From: GN02-872 sp963518665
GTDB lineage: Bacteria > Patescibacteriota > Gracilibacteria > BD1-5 > UBA6164
Direction: 5' to 3'
DNA: 41,998 nucleotides
Assembly (NCBI GenBank): GCA_963518665.1
Contig: CAUQKR010000007.1
Location: forward strand, 1 to 41,998
Made by a program: the position numbers and the translations under genes. This document shows positions 30,788-38,922 of the stretch, in pieces (the first letter of the stretch is position 1; each line of letters opens with the position of its first letter). The notes under the pieces were generated by a model. It did no database searches. It was not told the origin of the DNA and saw only the letters and a list, made by a program, of their open reading frames with translations.

Positions 30788-30861
30788 TGGTTGGAGTAGT
30801 TGGATTCGAACCAACGGTGGCAGATTCAGAGTCTGCAGCCTTACCACTTGGCTATACTCCA
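30788..30861 (-). tRNA. trnQ: tRNA-Gln (CUG), CCA encoded
   Basis: Acceptor TGGAGTA pairs fully with TACTCCA; D-arm GCCAAGTGGTAAGGC; anticodon stem GCAGA/TCTGC around loop CTCTGAA, giving anticodon CUG; 4-nt variable loop; T-arm GTTGG-TTCGAAT-CCAAC; discriminator A and the 3' CCA are encoded (30788-30791 on the plus strand). Sequence layout matches bacterial tRNA-Gln. It reads CAG, a rare codon in this AT-rich genome, so a second tRNA-Gln (UUG) is expected elsewhere. Confidence 0.93.
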
Positions 30862-30876
30862 GTATAAAAAAATTTT

Positions 30877-31485
30877 TTATACTTCTTTTCTTTCTTTCAA
30901 AGCATTGATTAAAGTTATGTTATCAGCATATTCTATATATCAACTACTCAATCAACGAGATAATTTTGTAATTTTTGTTTTGTATTTTAGCTTTCTTTTT
31001 TCTATTTCTTCTATTATATAGCTTGAAGTTGCTTCTCATTCTATATTTGGGTTTGTTGCTAAAATTATTTCTACATTTTCATCAGATTTTTCAATTCTTT
31101 CAAAAAGTTCTTTAAATCTCAAGTCTCAAATAAAAACTCAATTTATTGGAGAAATAGCTCAACCTAAAATATGATATTTTCATTTAAAAACTCAAGATTC
31201 TTCTATCATAACTAAATCTAAATATTCTTCAACAACTGCAATTGTATAAGAATCTCTAGAATCATTTTTACAAATTTCACAAAAATCCTGTTTTAAATCA
31301 CAAAGTGAAAAACAATTTTTGCAATAAGTTACTTTTGATTTTATGTCTTTTATAGAAGAAGCCAAACTTTCATTGAAATTTTGGTTTGAGTTTAGTAAAA
31401 AAAATGCTAATTTTGTAGCAGATTTTTCTCAAATTCCAGGTAAGTGGGAAATAGCAAGTATAAGTTTTTCTAATTCTTTTGGCAT
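30877..31485 (-). CDS. recR: Recombination mediator RecR
   Basis: Ring-forming DNA-repair protein that loads RecA with RecO/RecF; 202 aa. N-terminal helix-hairpin-helix LPGIGEKSATKLAFFL, zinc finger C55-x2-C58...C69-x2-C72, Toprim domain starting TIAVVEEYLDLVMIE with FKGKYHILGGAISPINGV and the C-terminal ATNPNIEGEATSSYI and KLSRGLSSGYIEYAD. It has its own promoter and is followed 15 nt later by tRNA-Gln on the same strand. Confidence 0.96.
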
Positions 31486-31512
31486 AATTACTTTTTATAA
31501 ACAATTTTTGAA

Positions 31513-31540
31513 ATTATAATCAAATCTTGAAATTTTGCAA
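31513..31540 (-). promoter_or_regulatory. recR promoter
   Basis: Minus strand: TTGCAA (31535-31540), 16-nt spacer, TATAAT (31513-31518), directly behind the ftsL-like terminator. Confidence 0.65.
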
Positions 31541-31543
31541 AAT

Positions 31544-31572
31544 AAAAATCCTTTAAAAAAGGATTTTTTTAG
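31544..31572. terminator. Terminator behind the ftsL-like gene
   Basis: AAAAATCCTTT pairs with AAAGGATTTTT around AAA, with T runs on both sides; overlaps the ftsL-like stop codon. Confidence 0.85.
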
Positions 31573-31937
31573 TTGTGTTTATAAACATATTGTACATCGT
31601 CTTTGATAACTAGATAATTTGCATTATCTATTTTTTCCATATTTTTCAAATCTTCATCATTCATTATATTTCAAAGACTTTCTAGTTCTGCTATTTTCAT
31701 TTTTAGCCTTTCTGACTCCATGAGTAGATTTTTCTTTTCTGCCTCTAAAGAAATTATATTATATCATTTTGTTGCATTTACATTTAAAATCCAGATATAA
31801 TAAAGTAATAAAGCTACTATTAATATAAGAAGAGAAACAAATGTATAATTTACTCAAAATGTAAATTTTTCTTTTTCAATTTTTCTCTTACTAAAAAAAT
31901 TTCTACTGAAATCTTCTAATACTACTTTTTGGTTCAC
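31569..31937 (-). CDS. FtsL-like divisome protein
   Basis: A 122-residue single-pass protein: basic cytoplasmic N-terminus (about 1-28), one membrane segment (about 29-52), then a heptad-like segment ISLEAEKKNLLMESERLKMKIAELESL. Sequence similarity in this family is always low; the call rests on this topology and on the position 27 nt downstream of rsmH (mraW), where ftsL sits in most bacteria. GTG at 31937 is the start chosen; no ATG lies upstream before rsmH, and no Shine-Dalgarno is present. The downstream ftsI/mur genes of a dcw cluster are missing: a terminator follows. Confidence 0.65.
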
Positions 31938-31964
31938 GGGTGCTATTTTTAAGAAATAATAATT

Positions 31965-32903
31965 TTAAATTTTTTCTGCAAATCTTGCTTTTGCACTTCT
32001 ACTCCTTTTGTTGGTTGTTATTTCTTCTTGTGTCGGTAAAATAGGTTTTTTATTTAATAGTTTTAAAGATTTTTTATGATGACAAGAACAAATCAAATCA
32101 TCACAAATACAATCTCTAGCTTCTTTTTTAAAAATTTGTTTCACAGTTCTATCTTCCAAAGAATGAAAACTAATTACAAAAATTCTTCATCAAATTTCTA
32201 GCAAATTTATAGCATCTTCAAGACTTTTTTCTATTGCTTCAAGTTCTCAGTTAACTTCTATTCTTATAGATTGAAAAATTCTAGATTTTATTTTTGGATT
32301 TCATCATATTATTTCAGATAATTCAAGAGTTGTTTTAATTCTTTTTTTCTTTCTTTCTAGAACTATTTTTTGTGATAATCTATTTGCTTGTGGTTCTTCT
32401 CAATATTTTATAAAAATTTCTCTAAGCTCTGAAGCAGTATAAGAATTTACCACATTTTCAGCAGTTTTTCCTTTACTTTTGTCAAGTCTCATATCTAGAG
32501 GTCAATCATGCATAAAACTAAATCATCTTTCAGCTTCATCTAAATGTAGAGAAGATAAGCCTAAATCATAGTAAATTCAAGTTATTTTTTTAATTCAAAT
32601 TTTTATTAGTTCTGTTTTTAGTTCAGAAAAATTTGAATTTATAAAAATAGTTTGAACTTTTTTTTCTTCTGCTATTTTTTCAAGTCTTATTTTTGCTAAT
32701 TCTAAATTTTTTATATCAGCATCAAAACCTATAAAAATATCAGAAGAATTCATTTTTTCTATGATTTTACTAGCATGTCATCACATACCAAGAGTACAGT
32801 CAACAATAACATTTTTTTTATTAGAAAAAATTTTTATACTTTCAACCAATTCATTTAATAAAACAGAAATATGTTTTTTTTCTATTTCTTGTATATCAGT
32901 CAT
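31965..32903 (-). CDS. rsmH: 16S rRNA (cytosine-1402-N4)-methyltransferase
   Basis: SAM-dependent methylase of the ribosomal P site, 312 aa. Motifs: HISVLLNELVESI (family H.PVLL.E), SAM loop VDCTLGMGGHASKI with two UGA glycines in a row, YYDLGLSSLHLDEAERGFSF, DGPLDMRLD, QSIRIEVNGELEAIE (family QA.RI.VN.EL) and VISFHSLEDRTVK. Cysteines near the C-terminus (CICDDLICSCHH) are more numerous than usual. mraZ is not upstream. First gene of the rsmH-ftsL unit. Confidence 0.96.
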
Positions 32904-32973
32904 AATTTTTAAAATGTTAAAAAAATGTTAATATGTAAAAAATGTCCTCTTTTTTATCAAATTTTATGCTTAT

Positions 32974-33001
32974 GTTTTACTCTTTTTTTTTATAAAGTCA
33001 A
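32974..33001 (-). promoter_or_regulatory. rsmH promoter
   Basis: Minus strand: TTGACT (32996-33001), 16-nt spacer, TAAAAC (32974-32979). Leaves a leader of about 65 nt. Confidence 0.55.
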
Positions 33002-33364
33002 GATTATTTATATAAAAAGACTAGACAAAAGGTGGTTTTTATTTTCTGCTTAAAAAAGCAAACAAAAAATACTTTTTAACAATTTATTAACATTCTTTAT
33101 TTTTAGGGAAAATATAAAAAATTTTTGTAAAAAGTATTGATTTTTTTAGAGGATTTTTTTAAAATAAAAAGTGAAAAATATTTTTGATTTTTTATGAAAA
33201 TTAAGTATTATTTAAGTGTCAAGTAATAAACTGAAAACTTTATAATAAAGATATTTTTTATAAAATTCAATTTTTTTTAACTTTAAATTTATAAAATAAA
33301 AAGTGATTTTATTAAATCACTTTTTATTTTATTATTATTTTAAGAATAATTCTCATAAAAAAAC
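33002..33364. other. Gene-free spacer with possible short transcript
   Basis: No protein gene of believable size lies between rsmH and sufC. On the plus strand TTGATT (33137-33142), 17 nt, TAAAAT (33160-33165) could start a transcript of about 160 nt that would end at the hairpin at 33297-33325. It contains only a 10-codon ORF (ATG at 33194, MKIKYYLSVK). The rest is A/T-rich without further visible structure. Confidence 0.35.
33297..33325. terminator. Hairpin terminator without an assigned gene
   Basis: AAAAAGTGATTT and AAATCACTTTTT around TATT form a strong stem with a T-rich tail; no gene ends just before it on either strand. Confidence 0.75.
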
Positions 33365-33391
33365 TTGACTTTTTTAAAATATTACTAAAAT
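33365..33391 (+). promoter_or_regulatory. sufC promoter with overlapping palindrome
   Basis: TTGACT (33365-33370), 15-nt spacer, TAAAAT (33386-33391). An 18-bp partial palindrome with outer arms TAAAA/TTTTA (33386-33403) covers the -10 and the start site, a position suited to a repressor such as the Rrf2 protein of this locus (inference). Confidence 0.5.
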
Positions 33392-33427
33392 GGTAACGTT
33401 TTAAATTTATAAAAATAATTTTAAGAA

Positions 33428-34168
33428 ATGATAAAAATAGAAAATTTAAAAATCGGGGTTTCTGAAAAAGAAATTTTAAAATGAGTTAATTTAGAATTTG
33501 AAAAAGGAAAAAATTATTGTTTACTTGGTAAAAATGGTAGCTGAAAATCTAGTCTTTCTGCTTTTTTGATGTGACATCCAAAATATGAATATATTTCAGG
33601 AAAAGTAGAAATCGATGGAGAAAATTTACTTGAAATGGAACCAAACGAGAGAAGTAATAGATGAATATTTTTATCTTTTCAAAATATTCCAGAAATAAAA
33701 TGAATAAAATTGGTTGAATATTTAAGAACAATTTATAATATTCACTTAAAAGATGAAAAGCCAGAAACTCCAGAGATTTCACCTTTTGTTTTTAGAAGAT
33801 TTTTGAAAAAATATTTGGAAGAATTAAAAATTGAAGAAGAATTTTTAGATAGAGATTTAAATGTTTGATTTTCTGGTTGAGAAAAAAGAAAAATTGAAAT
33901 TTTGCAAATGAAACTTATTTGACCAAAATATATTATTTTAGATGAAATCGACTCTGGGCTTGATTTGGATGCATTTAAGGCTGTTTGTTCTTTGTTAAAA
34001 GATTTAAATAGTTCTGAAAATAGTTTTATTATTATCACTCACTATTTTAAAATTCTTGATTATTTAGATATTGATAGAGTTTATGTGATGAAATGAGGAT
34101 TGGTTTATAAAGATTGAGGAAAAGAATTGGTTGATTTTATAAAAGAAAATTGATACGAAAATTTGTAA
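33428..34168 (+). CDS. sufC: SUF Fe-S assembly ATPase SufC
   Basis: ABC-type ATPase that drives the SufBCD scaffold, 246 aa. Walker A GKNGSGKSS (34-42, one Gly from UGA), the SufC-type Q-loop GIFLSFQNIPEIKGI, signature FSGGEKRK with UGA glycines, Walker B YIILDEIDSGLD and the switch histidine in IITHYFKIL. SufC normally precedes sufB directly. Here 1.2 kb with three small minus-strand genes lies between them, and sufC has its own promoter. Confidence 0.96.
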
Positions 34169-34173
34169 AAATA

Positions 34174-34201
34174 AAAAGTAGCCTAAAATAAGACTACTTT
34201 T
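34174..34201. terminator. Terminator between sufC and the small membrane gene
   Basis: AAAAGTAG (34174-34181) pairs with CTACTTTT (34194-34201) around a 12-nt loop; a T-rich tail is better on the minus strand. Confidence 0.6.
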
Positions 34202-34274
34202 CAAAAAATATTTATATTAAATTTTATAATATTTATTTTTTATATATATAAAATTAATAAAAATATCAAAAAAA

Positions 34275-34412
34275 TTAAAAGTTTCCTTTACCTTGAAATT
34301 TTTGAAAATCAGGCTCTTTATTATAGTTTGAAATAATTAACCCAATAAAAAATATTGGTAAAATAACAAGTAATAAGAAAATAAATATTAAATTATCTTT
34401 TAATTTTTCCAT
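34275..34412 (-). CDS. Small SD-led membrane protein A
   Basis: A 45-residue protein with one membrane segment (about residues 8-28) and a polar tail ending KFQGKGNF. Perfect Shine-Dalgarno AAGGAG (34421-34426) 8 nt before the ATG, and a consensus promoter of its own. Its glycines are GGG, GGT and GGA, never UGA. Too short for routine gene calling. No family recognised. First of three consecutive genes of the same style on the minus strand between sufC and sufB. Confidence 0.6.
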   Translation of the reverse strand: MEKLKDNLIFIFLLLVILPIFFIGLIISNYNKEPDFQKFQGKGNF

Positions 34413-34446
34413 TTTTTATACTCCTTAAATTAAGAAATGGAGTGAT

Positions 34447-34503
34447 ATTATAATAAAAAAAATTTTTTAGTCAAATAAAAAGCCTACAATAGTAGGCTTT
34501 GGG
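34447..34503 (-). repeat. Terminator-promoter cassette, copy 1
   Basis: 57-bp element identical at 55 positions to 34839-34895. On the minus strand it reads: hairpin AAAGCCTAC-TATT-GTAGGCTTT (34479-34500) ending gene B, T-rich tail merging into TTGACT (34469-34474), 16-nt spacer, TATAAT (34447-34452) starting gene A. Confidence 0.85.
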
Positions 34504-34535
34504 GAGAAATTAAAAAAATATATTTAATTTTTATT

Positions 34536-34805
34536 TTAATTTCTGAAGTCACTAATATTAACCTGAAAATAAGTTTTAACTTTAATTCCTGACATTATTA
34601 ATACTAGTGAAATTATCCCTAATGCTATAGCATATGGAAGTGGTAATAAACAAGTAATAATGAGAAGACTCCAAGGATAATTTATTAAAAATTTTGTTGT
34701 CATCATTATTGTAAATATTGGGAATATAAAATGTATTAAGAATGAATCTTCTCGAATTCTAAATACAAATCCTCCAATTTTTTCTTCTATAATTTTTTCT
34801 TCCAT
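34536..34805 (-). CDS. Small SD-led membrane protein B
   Basis: An 89-residue protein with a polar N-terminus (MEEKIIEEKIGGFVFRIRED) and two to three membrane segments (about 23-40, 44-60, 61-75). Its segment FLINYPWSLLIITCLLPLPY is clearly related to FFINYPLVLFVIAYFLPSPY of gene C. Shine-Dalgarno AAGGAG (34812-34817) before the ATG and a consensus promoter. Glycines are all GGN. A duplicated terminator-promoter cassette flanks it on both sides. No family recognised. Confidence 0.7.
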   Translation of the reverse strand: MEEKIIEEKIGGFVFRIREDSFLIHFIFPIFTIMMTTKFLINYPWSLLIITCLLPLPYAIALGIISLVLIMSGIKVKTYFQVNISDFRN

Positions 34806-34838
34806 AATTTACTCCTTTTTTGAAAAAATGGTAGTTTG

Positions 34839-34895
34839 ATTATAACAAAAAAATTTTTTTAGTCAAATAAAAAGCCTACAATAGTAGGCTTTGGG
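34839..34895 (-). repeat. Terminator-promoter cassette, copy 2
   Basis: Second copy of the 57-bp element, 392 bp from the first. Minus strand: hairpin (34871-34892) ending gene C, TTGACT (34861-34866), 16-nt spacer, TATAAT (34839-34844) starting gene B. Confidence 0.85.
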
Positions 34896-34971
34896 AAAAA
34901 TTTAGAATAAGTTTGACTTATTAAAAATTTTATGTTTATAATCTCTAATATTAGGCTAATTAACATAATTA

Positions 34972-35193
34972 TTAGAGACGAAAGAGGTCGTTTATTTGCC
35001 ACCACTCTAATATTAAACTAATTAACATAAATATTACAGAGTAAGGTGATGGCAAGAAATAAGCAATTACAAAAAGAACCAAAGGATAATTTATGAAAAA
35101 GCTTATTGTTAAAAATAAAATCGTTAATGGAATAATAACTATTGTTAAAAATATTTCATCAATAATACGAATAAAAAAATTATCTTTTCCCAT
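34972..35193 (-). CDS. Small SD-led membrane protein C
   Basis: A 73-residue protein, paralogous to gene B: about three membrane segments and the shared FINYP...PSPY core, ending EWWQINDLFRL. GAGG lies about 10 nt before the ATG (sequence GATTGAGGTAAATTAAG). TATAAT at 35237-35242 (minus) is a possible -10, with no good -35. A terminator-promoter cassette follows. No UGA codon. Function unknown; two tandem paralogs suggest local duplication. Confidence 0.7.
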   Translation of the reverse strand: MGKDNFFIRIIDEIFLTIVIIPLTILFLTISFFINYPLVLFVIAYFLPSPYSVIFMLISLILEWWQINDLFRL

Positions 35194-35297
35194 CTTAATT
35201 TACCTCAATCTTAAAACAAATTATTTCTTATGTTAAATTATAATTATTTTAAGATTTTTATTTTAAAACTCTTTCCAAAAAATATTGGAAAACCATT

Positions 35298-35313
35298 GAT
35301 TTCTCTTGAAATC
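35298..35313. promoter_or_regulatory. Inverted repeat upstream of sufB
   Basis: GATTTC-TCTT-GAAATC, 72 bp before the sufB ATG. Possibly an operator; sufB has a TATAAT at 35365-35370 but no clear -35, as in activated promoters. Confidence 0.3.
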
Positions 35314-35384
35314 GATTAAAAGATAACTAAAAACTTTAAAAAGTCAAGAAAAAAATAAATAAATTATAATAAAAAAATAAAAAA

Positions 35385-36785
35385 ATGTCAAAAGAAGTAG
35401 AAAATATAAATATTGAAGCTTGGACTTATCACGATGAAATAAGTTATTCAGTGGAAGTTAAACCAGGTATTTCAGAAGAAGTTGTTAGACAAATAAGTTC
35501 TTCAAACAATGAACCAGAATGGATGCTTGAACTTAGAATAAAAGCATTAAAAATTTTTGAAGAAAAACAAATTCCCAATTGGTCTCCAGATTTGTCATGA
35601 CTTAATTTAGAATCAATTTATTATTTTGCAAAACCAGAGTGAGCAGGAAATAACAAAAGTTGGGATGATGTTCCAGAAAAAATAAAAAATACTTTTGATA
35701 GACTTGGTATTCCAGAAGCTGAAAAAAAGGCTTTGGCTTGAGTTTGAGCTCAGTATGATAGTGAAGTTGTTTATCATAATTTAAAAGAAGAACTTCAAGA
35801 AAAATGAGTTATTTTTGATGATATGAGTCATGCACTTTTACATCATGAAGAACTTGTAAAAAAATATTTTTCAAAATGTATTTCTTTAGCTGATCATAAA
35901 TTTTCAGCTTTACATTATGCTGTTTGGAGTGGAGGAACTTTTCTTTATGTTCCAAAATGAGTAAAAATTTCAGAACCTTTACAAGCTTATTTTCGTATGA
36001 ATGTAAAAGCTTGAGGTCAATTTGAACATACAATAATTATTATAGAAGATGAAGCAGAAGCTCATTATATAGAATGATGTTCTGCCCCAAAGTTTGATAA
36101 AAATTCTTTACATTCTTGAGCTGTAGAAATTTTTGTTTGAAAAGATGCTTCTATGAGATATAGTTCAGTAGAAAATTGGTCAACAGATACTTATAATCTA
36201 AACACAAAAAGAGCAATTGTTTGAGAAAATGCTTATATGGAATGGGTTTCTGGAAATATGTGAAGTAGAACAACTATGCTTTATCCTTGTAGTATTTTGG
36301 TTGGAGACAATGCAAAAACTGACTTTTTATGACTTGCATTTGCTTCAAAATGACAAAACCAAGATTTATGAGCAAAAGCTATTCATATTTGAAAAAATAC
36401 AACTTCAAATATAGTTTCAAAATCTATTTCAAAATCTGGTTGAATCTCGACTTATAGATGACTTGTAGATATAAAACCACAAGCAATTTGATCAGTTACA
36501 AAAATAGAATGTGAAGCACTCTTGCTTGATGAGCTTTCTGTTTCAGATACTATTCCGGATATCAGAGTAGCAAATACTGAAAGTTTGGTTGCTCACGAGG
36601 CTTCTGCCGGTAAAATAGATGAAGAAGAATTATTTTACTTACAATCGAGATGAATCTCAGAAGAAGAAGCTGAAGCAATGATTGTAACAGGATTTTTGAG
36701 TCCAGTTATGAAAGAACTTCCACTTGAATATGCTTCTGAAATGAATGTTTTGATTAGTATGGAAATGGAATGAAGTATTTGATAA
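35385..36785 (+). CDS. sufB: SUF Fe-S scaffold SufB
   Basis: Core scaffold of the SufBCD complex, 466 aa. Motifs: MLELRIKALKIFEEKQIPNW, VVYHNLKEELQEKGVIFDDM, FLYVPKGVKISEPLQAYFR, EAEAHYIEGCSAP, MYSSVENW-like MRYSSVENWS, the beta-helix core TTMLYPCSILVGDNA, and the C-terminal VAHEASAGKIDEEELFYLQSRGISEEEA. The conserved Cys in YPCS and C-terminal Glu/His residues are present. The gene ends UGA-UAA, i.e. Gly then stop. The A-type carrier follows 12 nt later. Confidence 0.97.
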
Positions 36786-36797
36786 TAAAAATTTTTG

Positions 36798-37190
36798 ATG
36801 AAACTAGATAAAAATTTTATAGATTTTTTAGAAGAAAATAAAATAAAAAAAATAAAAATTTTTTTTGTAGAGTGAGGTTGTTCTGGATCAAAAATAGATG
36901 TTTTGTTTGATGATTTTGATATAAATTCTGATTTGATTGAGTTAGAAAAAATAAAAAATACAAAAATTTTTGTTTATAAAAATCAAGAAGAAAAATTTTT
37001 AAATTCTCAAATAATAAGAACAGTAAAAGCAGACCATACAGGACAAGAAAAAGTTAGATTTTTATTTTCAAATAATGATTTGGTAAAAGATAGATGTGGA
37101 TGCTGAAGCAGTTTTTCTTTTGAGAAAAAGAAACCAAAAATAAATCTAGAAAATCTAAAAAATCTAAAACAAAATTTTAACAAAAAATAA
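36798..37190 (+). CDS. A-type Fe-S carrier (IscA/ErpA/SufA-like)
   Basis: A 130-residue cluster carrier. The three cysteines of the family are present: C28 in GGCSGSK and C100/C102 in DRCGCGSSFSF, with G103 from UGA. The middle is diverged and Lys-rich, and a basic tail (KKKPKINLENLKNLKQNF) is added after the motif. It is co-transcribed with sufB (12-nt gap) and presumably moves clusters from SufBCD to targets. Confidence 0.85.
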
Positions 37191-37217
37191 AAGAAGAGAT
37201 AAAAAATCTCTTCTTCT
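37191..37217. terminator. Hairpin between the A-type carrier and small gene D
   Basis: AGAAGAGAT pairs with ATCTCTTCT around AAAAA. The plus-strand tail is only moderately T-rich; it sits between convergent genes. Confidence 0.6.
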
Positions 37218-37223
37218 AAAATT

Positions 37224-37484
37224 TTATTTTTTAGTTTTTTTCTTAAAAAATAATCGTCCTTCACCAACAAATTTCTTAATTTTAGAATTGTAATGAAGTT
37301 CACCTTTTTCTGTATGGAAGCTTTTTATGCCACTTAAGAGCATAACTACGTATAGTATACAAAGGCTTTTAGGACCTTGATACCAGACTTTCCCATTTTT
37401 ACAGGTGAGAGTGACAAGTCCAAAAAGGTAAGAATAACTAACCATTTTTGGTATATCAAAGTTTGGAATATATAAGTTTTCCAT
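37224..37484 (-). CDS. Small SD-led UGA-free protein D
   Basis: An 86-residue basic protein with one hydrophobic segment (about residues 43-54, SLCILYVVMLLSGI) and a Lys-rich tail KKKTKK. Seven glycines, all GGN including GGC and GGG, and a CGA arginine codon: usage unlike the neighbours. The start at 37484 is chosen because AGGA lies about 10 nt upstream and because the ATG at 37520 lies before the predicted transcription start of the promoter at 37521-37548. No family recognised. It separates the sufB unit from sufD. Confidence 0.65.
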   Translation of the reverse strand: MENLYIPNFDIPKMVSYSYLFGLVTLTCKNGKVWYQGPKSLCILYVVMLLSGIKSFHTEKGELHYNSKIKKFVGEGRLFFKKKTKK

Positions 37485-37500
37485 AATTTTGTTCCTCATT

Positions 37501-37528
37501 TTGGAGAAAAATATTTGCATATTATAAT
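37501..37528 (+). promoter_or_regulatory. sufD promoter
   Basis: TTGGAG (37501-37506), 16-nt spacer, TATAAT (37523-37528); the -10 overlaps that of the divergent promoter. Confidence 0.5.
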
Positions 37529-37548
37529 TAAATATAAAATAATGTCAA
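37521..37548 (-). promoter_or_regulatory. Promoter of small gene D
   Basis: Minus strand: TTGACA (37543-37548), 16-nt spacer, TATAAT (37521-37526). The -35 covers the sufD start codon. Confidence 0.75.
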
Positions 37549-38225
37549 CAAAAAAAATATTAAAGTCAGGTTTTTATAGATTATCAAATTTTTGAGATTT
37601 TGAAAAACTTGAGATAGAAAATAACTTAAATGTAGTTATTTTTGATGAATGAAAAAATAATAAAGAAATAATTATTTGAGAAAATTCAGAAGTAAAATTT
37701 AGCTGAGTTTTGGAAAAAGAAAATGATTATAAATCTATTTTTAGACAAACTTGAAATAATTCAAAAGTAGAAATTAAATATTTACTTTTATCTAAAAATG
37801 AAGAAAAAGTAAAAGCAAAAATTCATTCTTTGATTGAATCAAATGGATCTATTTCAGATGTTTTTATAAGCTCTATTTGTTCAGAAGATGGAGAAATAGA
37901 TTTGGATTGAATAATTGAACTTGCTCCAAATTTTAGAAAAATGGCTGGACACTTAATCGAAGAAAATATTTTTCTTGGAGAAAAATGAAAAATTAGATGA
38001 ATTCCAACTTTGCTTGTAAAGTCAAATGAAGTTGAAGCAAGTCATGCTTGTAAAATAGAAAAAATTCCAGAAGAAGAATTATTTTATTTGAGAAGTAGAT
38101 GAATAGATAAAAAATCTGCAACTTATGTTTTAATTGAATCAAAAGTAAAAAATATTTTTAGTTTTGTAGAAAAAGAAGAATTTTATGAAGAACTTTTAGA
38201 AAAAACTTTAGCAAAGATATTTTAA
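37542..38225 (+). CDS. sufD: SUF scaffold SufD, short form
   Basis: Partner of SufB, 227 aa against about 420 in E. coli. The C-terminal signature SNEVEASHACKIEKIPEEELFYLRSRGIDKKSA is complete in content (residues about 165-200), preceded by a beta-helix part; the N-terminal helical domain of long SufD is missing. The conserved His of EASHA is present. It has its own promoter divergent from gene D. A gap of 90 nt with another promoter separates it from the redox genes. Confidence 0.9.
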
Positions 38226-38251
38226 CTTTTTGTAAAAAAATTGTAAATAAT

Positions 38252-38279
38252 TTGACTTATTTTATGAAAAAAATACAAT
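38252..38279 (+). promoter_or_regulatory. Promoter of the thioredoxin-CcdA-SufU-Rrf2 unit
   Basis: TTGACT (38252-38257), 16-nt spacer, TACAAT (38274-38279). Confidence 0.65.
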
Positions 38280-38315
38280 AAAAAATATTTTTTATAATTT
38301 TAATTTATATTTTTT

Positions 38316-38921
38316 ATGAAAAAAATTATCACAATTTTAGCTTTGAGCTTACTTTTAGCTTCTGTTTCTTTTGCAGATAATTCTGGAACAGTTTCAACTG
38401 GTGAAGTACAACTTTTATCAACTTCTACTGGAACTGAAACTTCTACTGGTAATACAGTTTTGGAAGTAACTTCTGCTATTTCTGATGGAAAAAATGTTTT
38501 GAAAGCAAATCCACTTGAAAAAATTATAGTTACTTACTATTATGGGGCAGAATGTCCTCATTGTAAAGTTGTTTCAAACTATTTAGAAAAAGTTGATGGT
38601 TATAATAAAATGAAAATCGATAAAAGAGAAGTTTGGCACAATAAAGATAATCAAAAAAAGATGATGGAAGATTTGACTAGACTTGGTTTAGCAAATAGTT
38701 CAAGTATCGGAGTTCCATTTTTAGTTGTAAACAATGACTGAAAAGAAACTTATTTAACTGGTGAAACTGATGTTTTAAACTTTTTTGAATCTTATTTAGG
38801 AAAAGTTGAAACTGTAAAGGCATCTGATAAAGGTGAAAATAACACTAGAGTTATTGTGTTTTTATTACTAGTTTGAGCTTTGGCTGCTTTGATTCCATTT
38901 TTCTTAACTAGAAAAAAATAA
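38316..38921 (+). CDS. Membrane-tethered thioredoxin-like protein (CPHC)
   Basis: A 201-residue extracytoplasmic protein. Signal peptide KKIITILALSLLLASVSFA (1-20), a Ser/Thr/Gly-rich linker (about 21-50), a thioredoxin/glutaredoxin fold with YYYGAECPHCKVV (redox C80 and C83; CPHC is the DsbA-type dipeptide) and a cis-Pro in SIGVPFLVV, then a C-terminal membrane anchor (about 178-197) with Arg/Lys after it. The next gene, a CcdA-like protein, starts 1 nt after its stop. Together they would pass electrons from the cytoplasm to thiols outside. Confidence 0.85.
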
Positions 38922-38922
38922 T

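Noticed and set aside
33048..33061. Small hairpin TGCTTAAAAAAGCA
   Set aside because: A four- to five-bp stem with no T tail and no neighbouring gene end; expected by chance in such DNA.
36903..37303. ORF 37007-37303 on the minus strand opposite the A-type carrier
   Set aside because: It overlaps both the carrier and gene D in another frame and has no start signals.
37485..37520. ATG at 37520 (minus) as the start of gene D
   Set aside because: It lies at or before the predicted transcription start; the ATG at 37484 has a Shine-Dalgarno.
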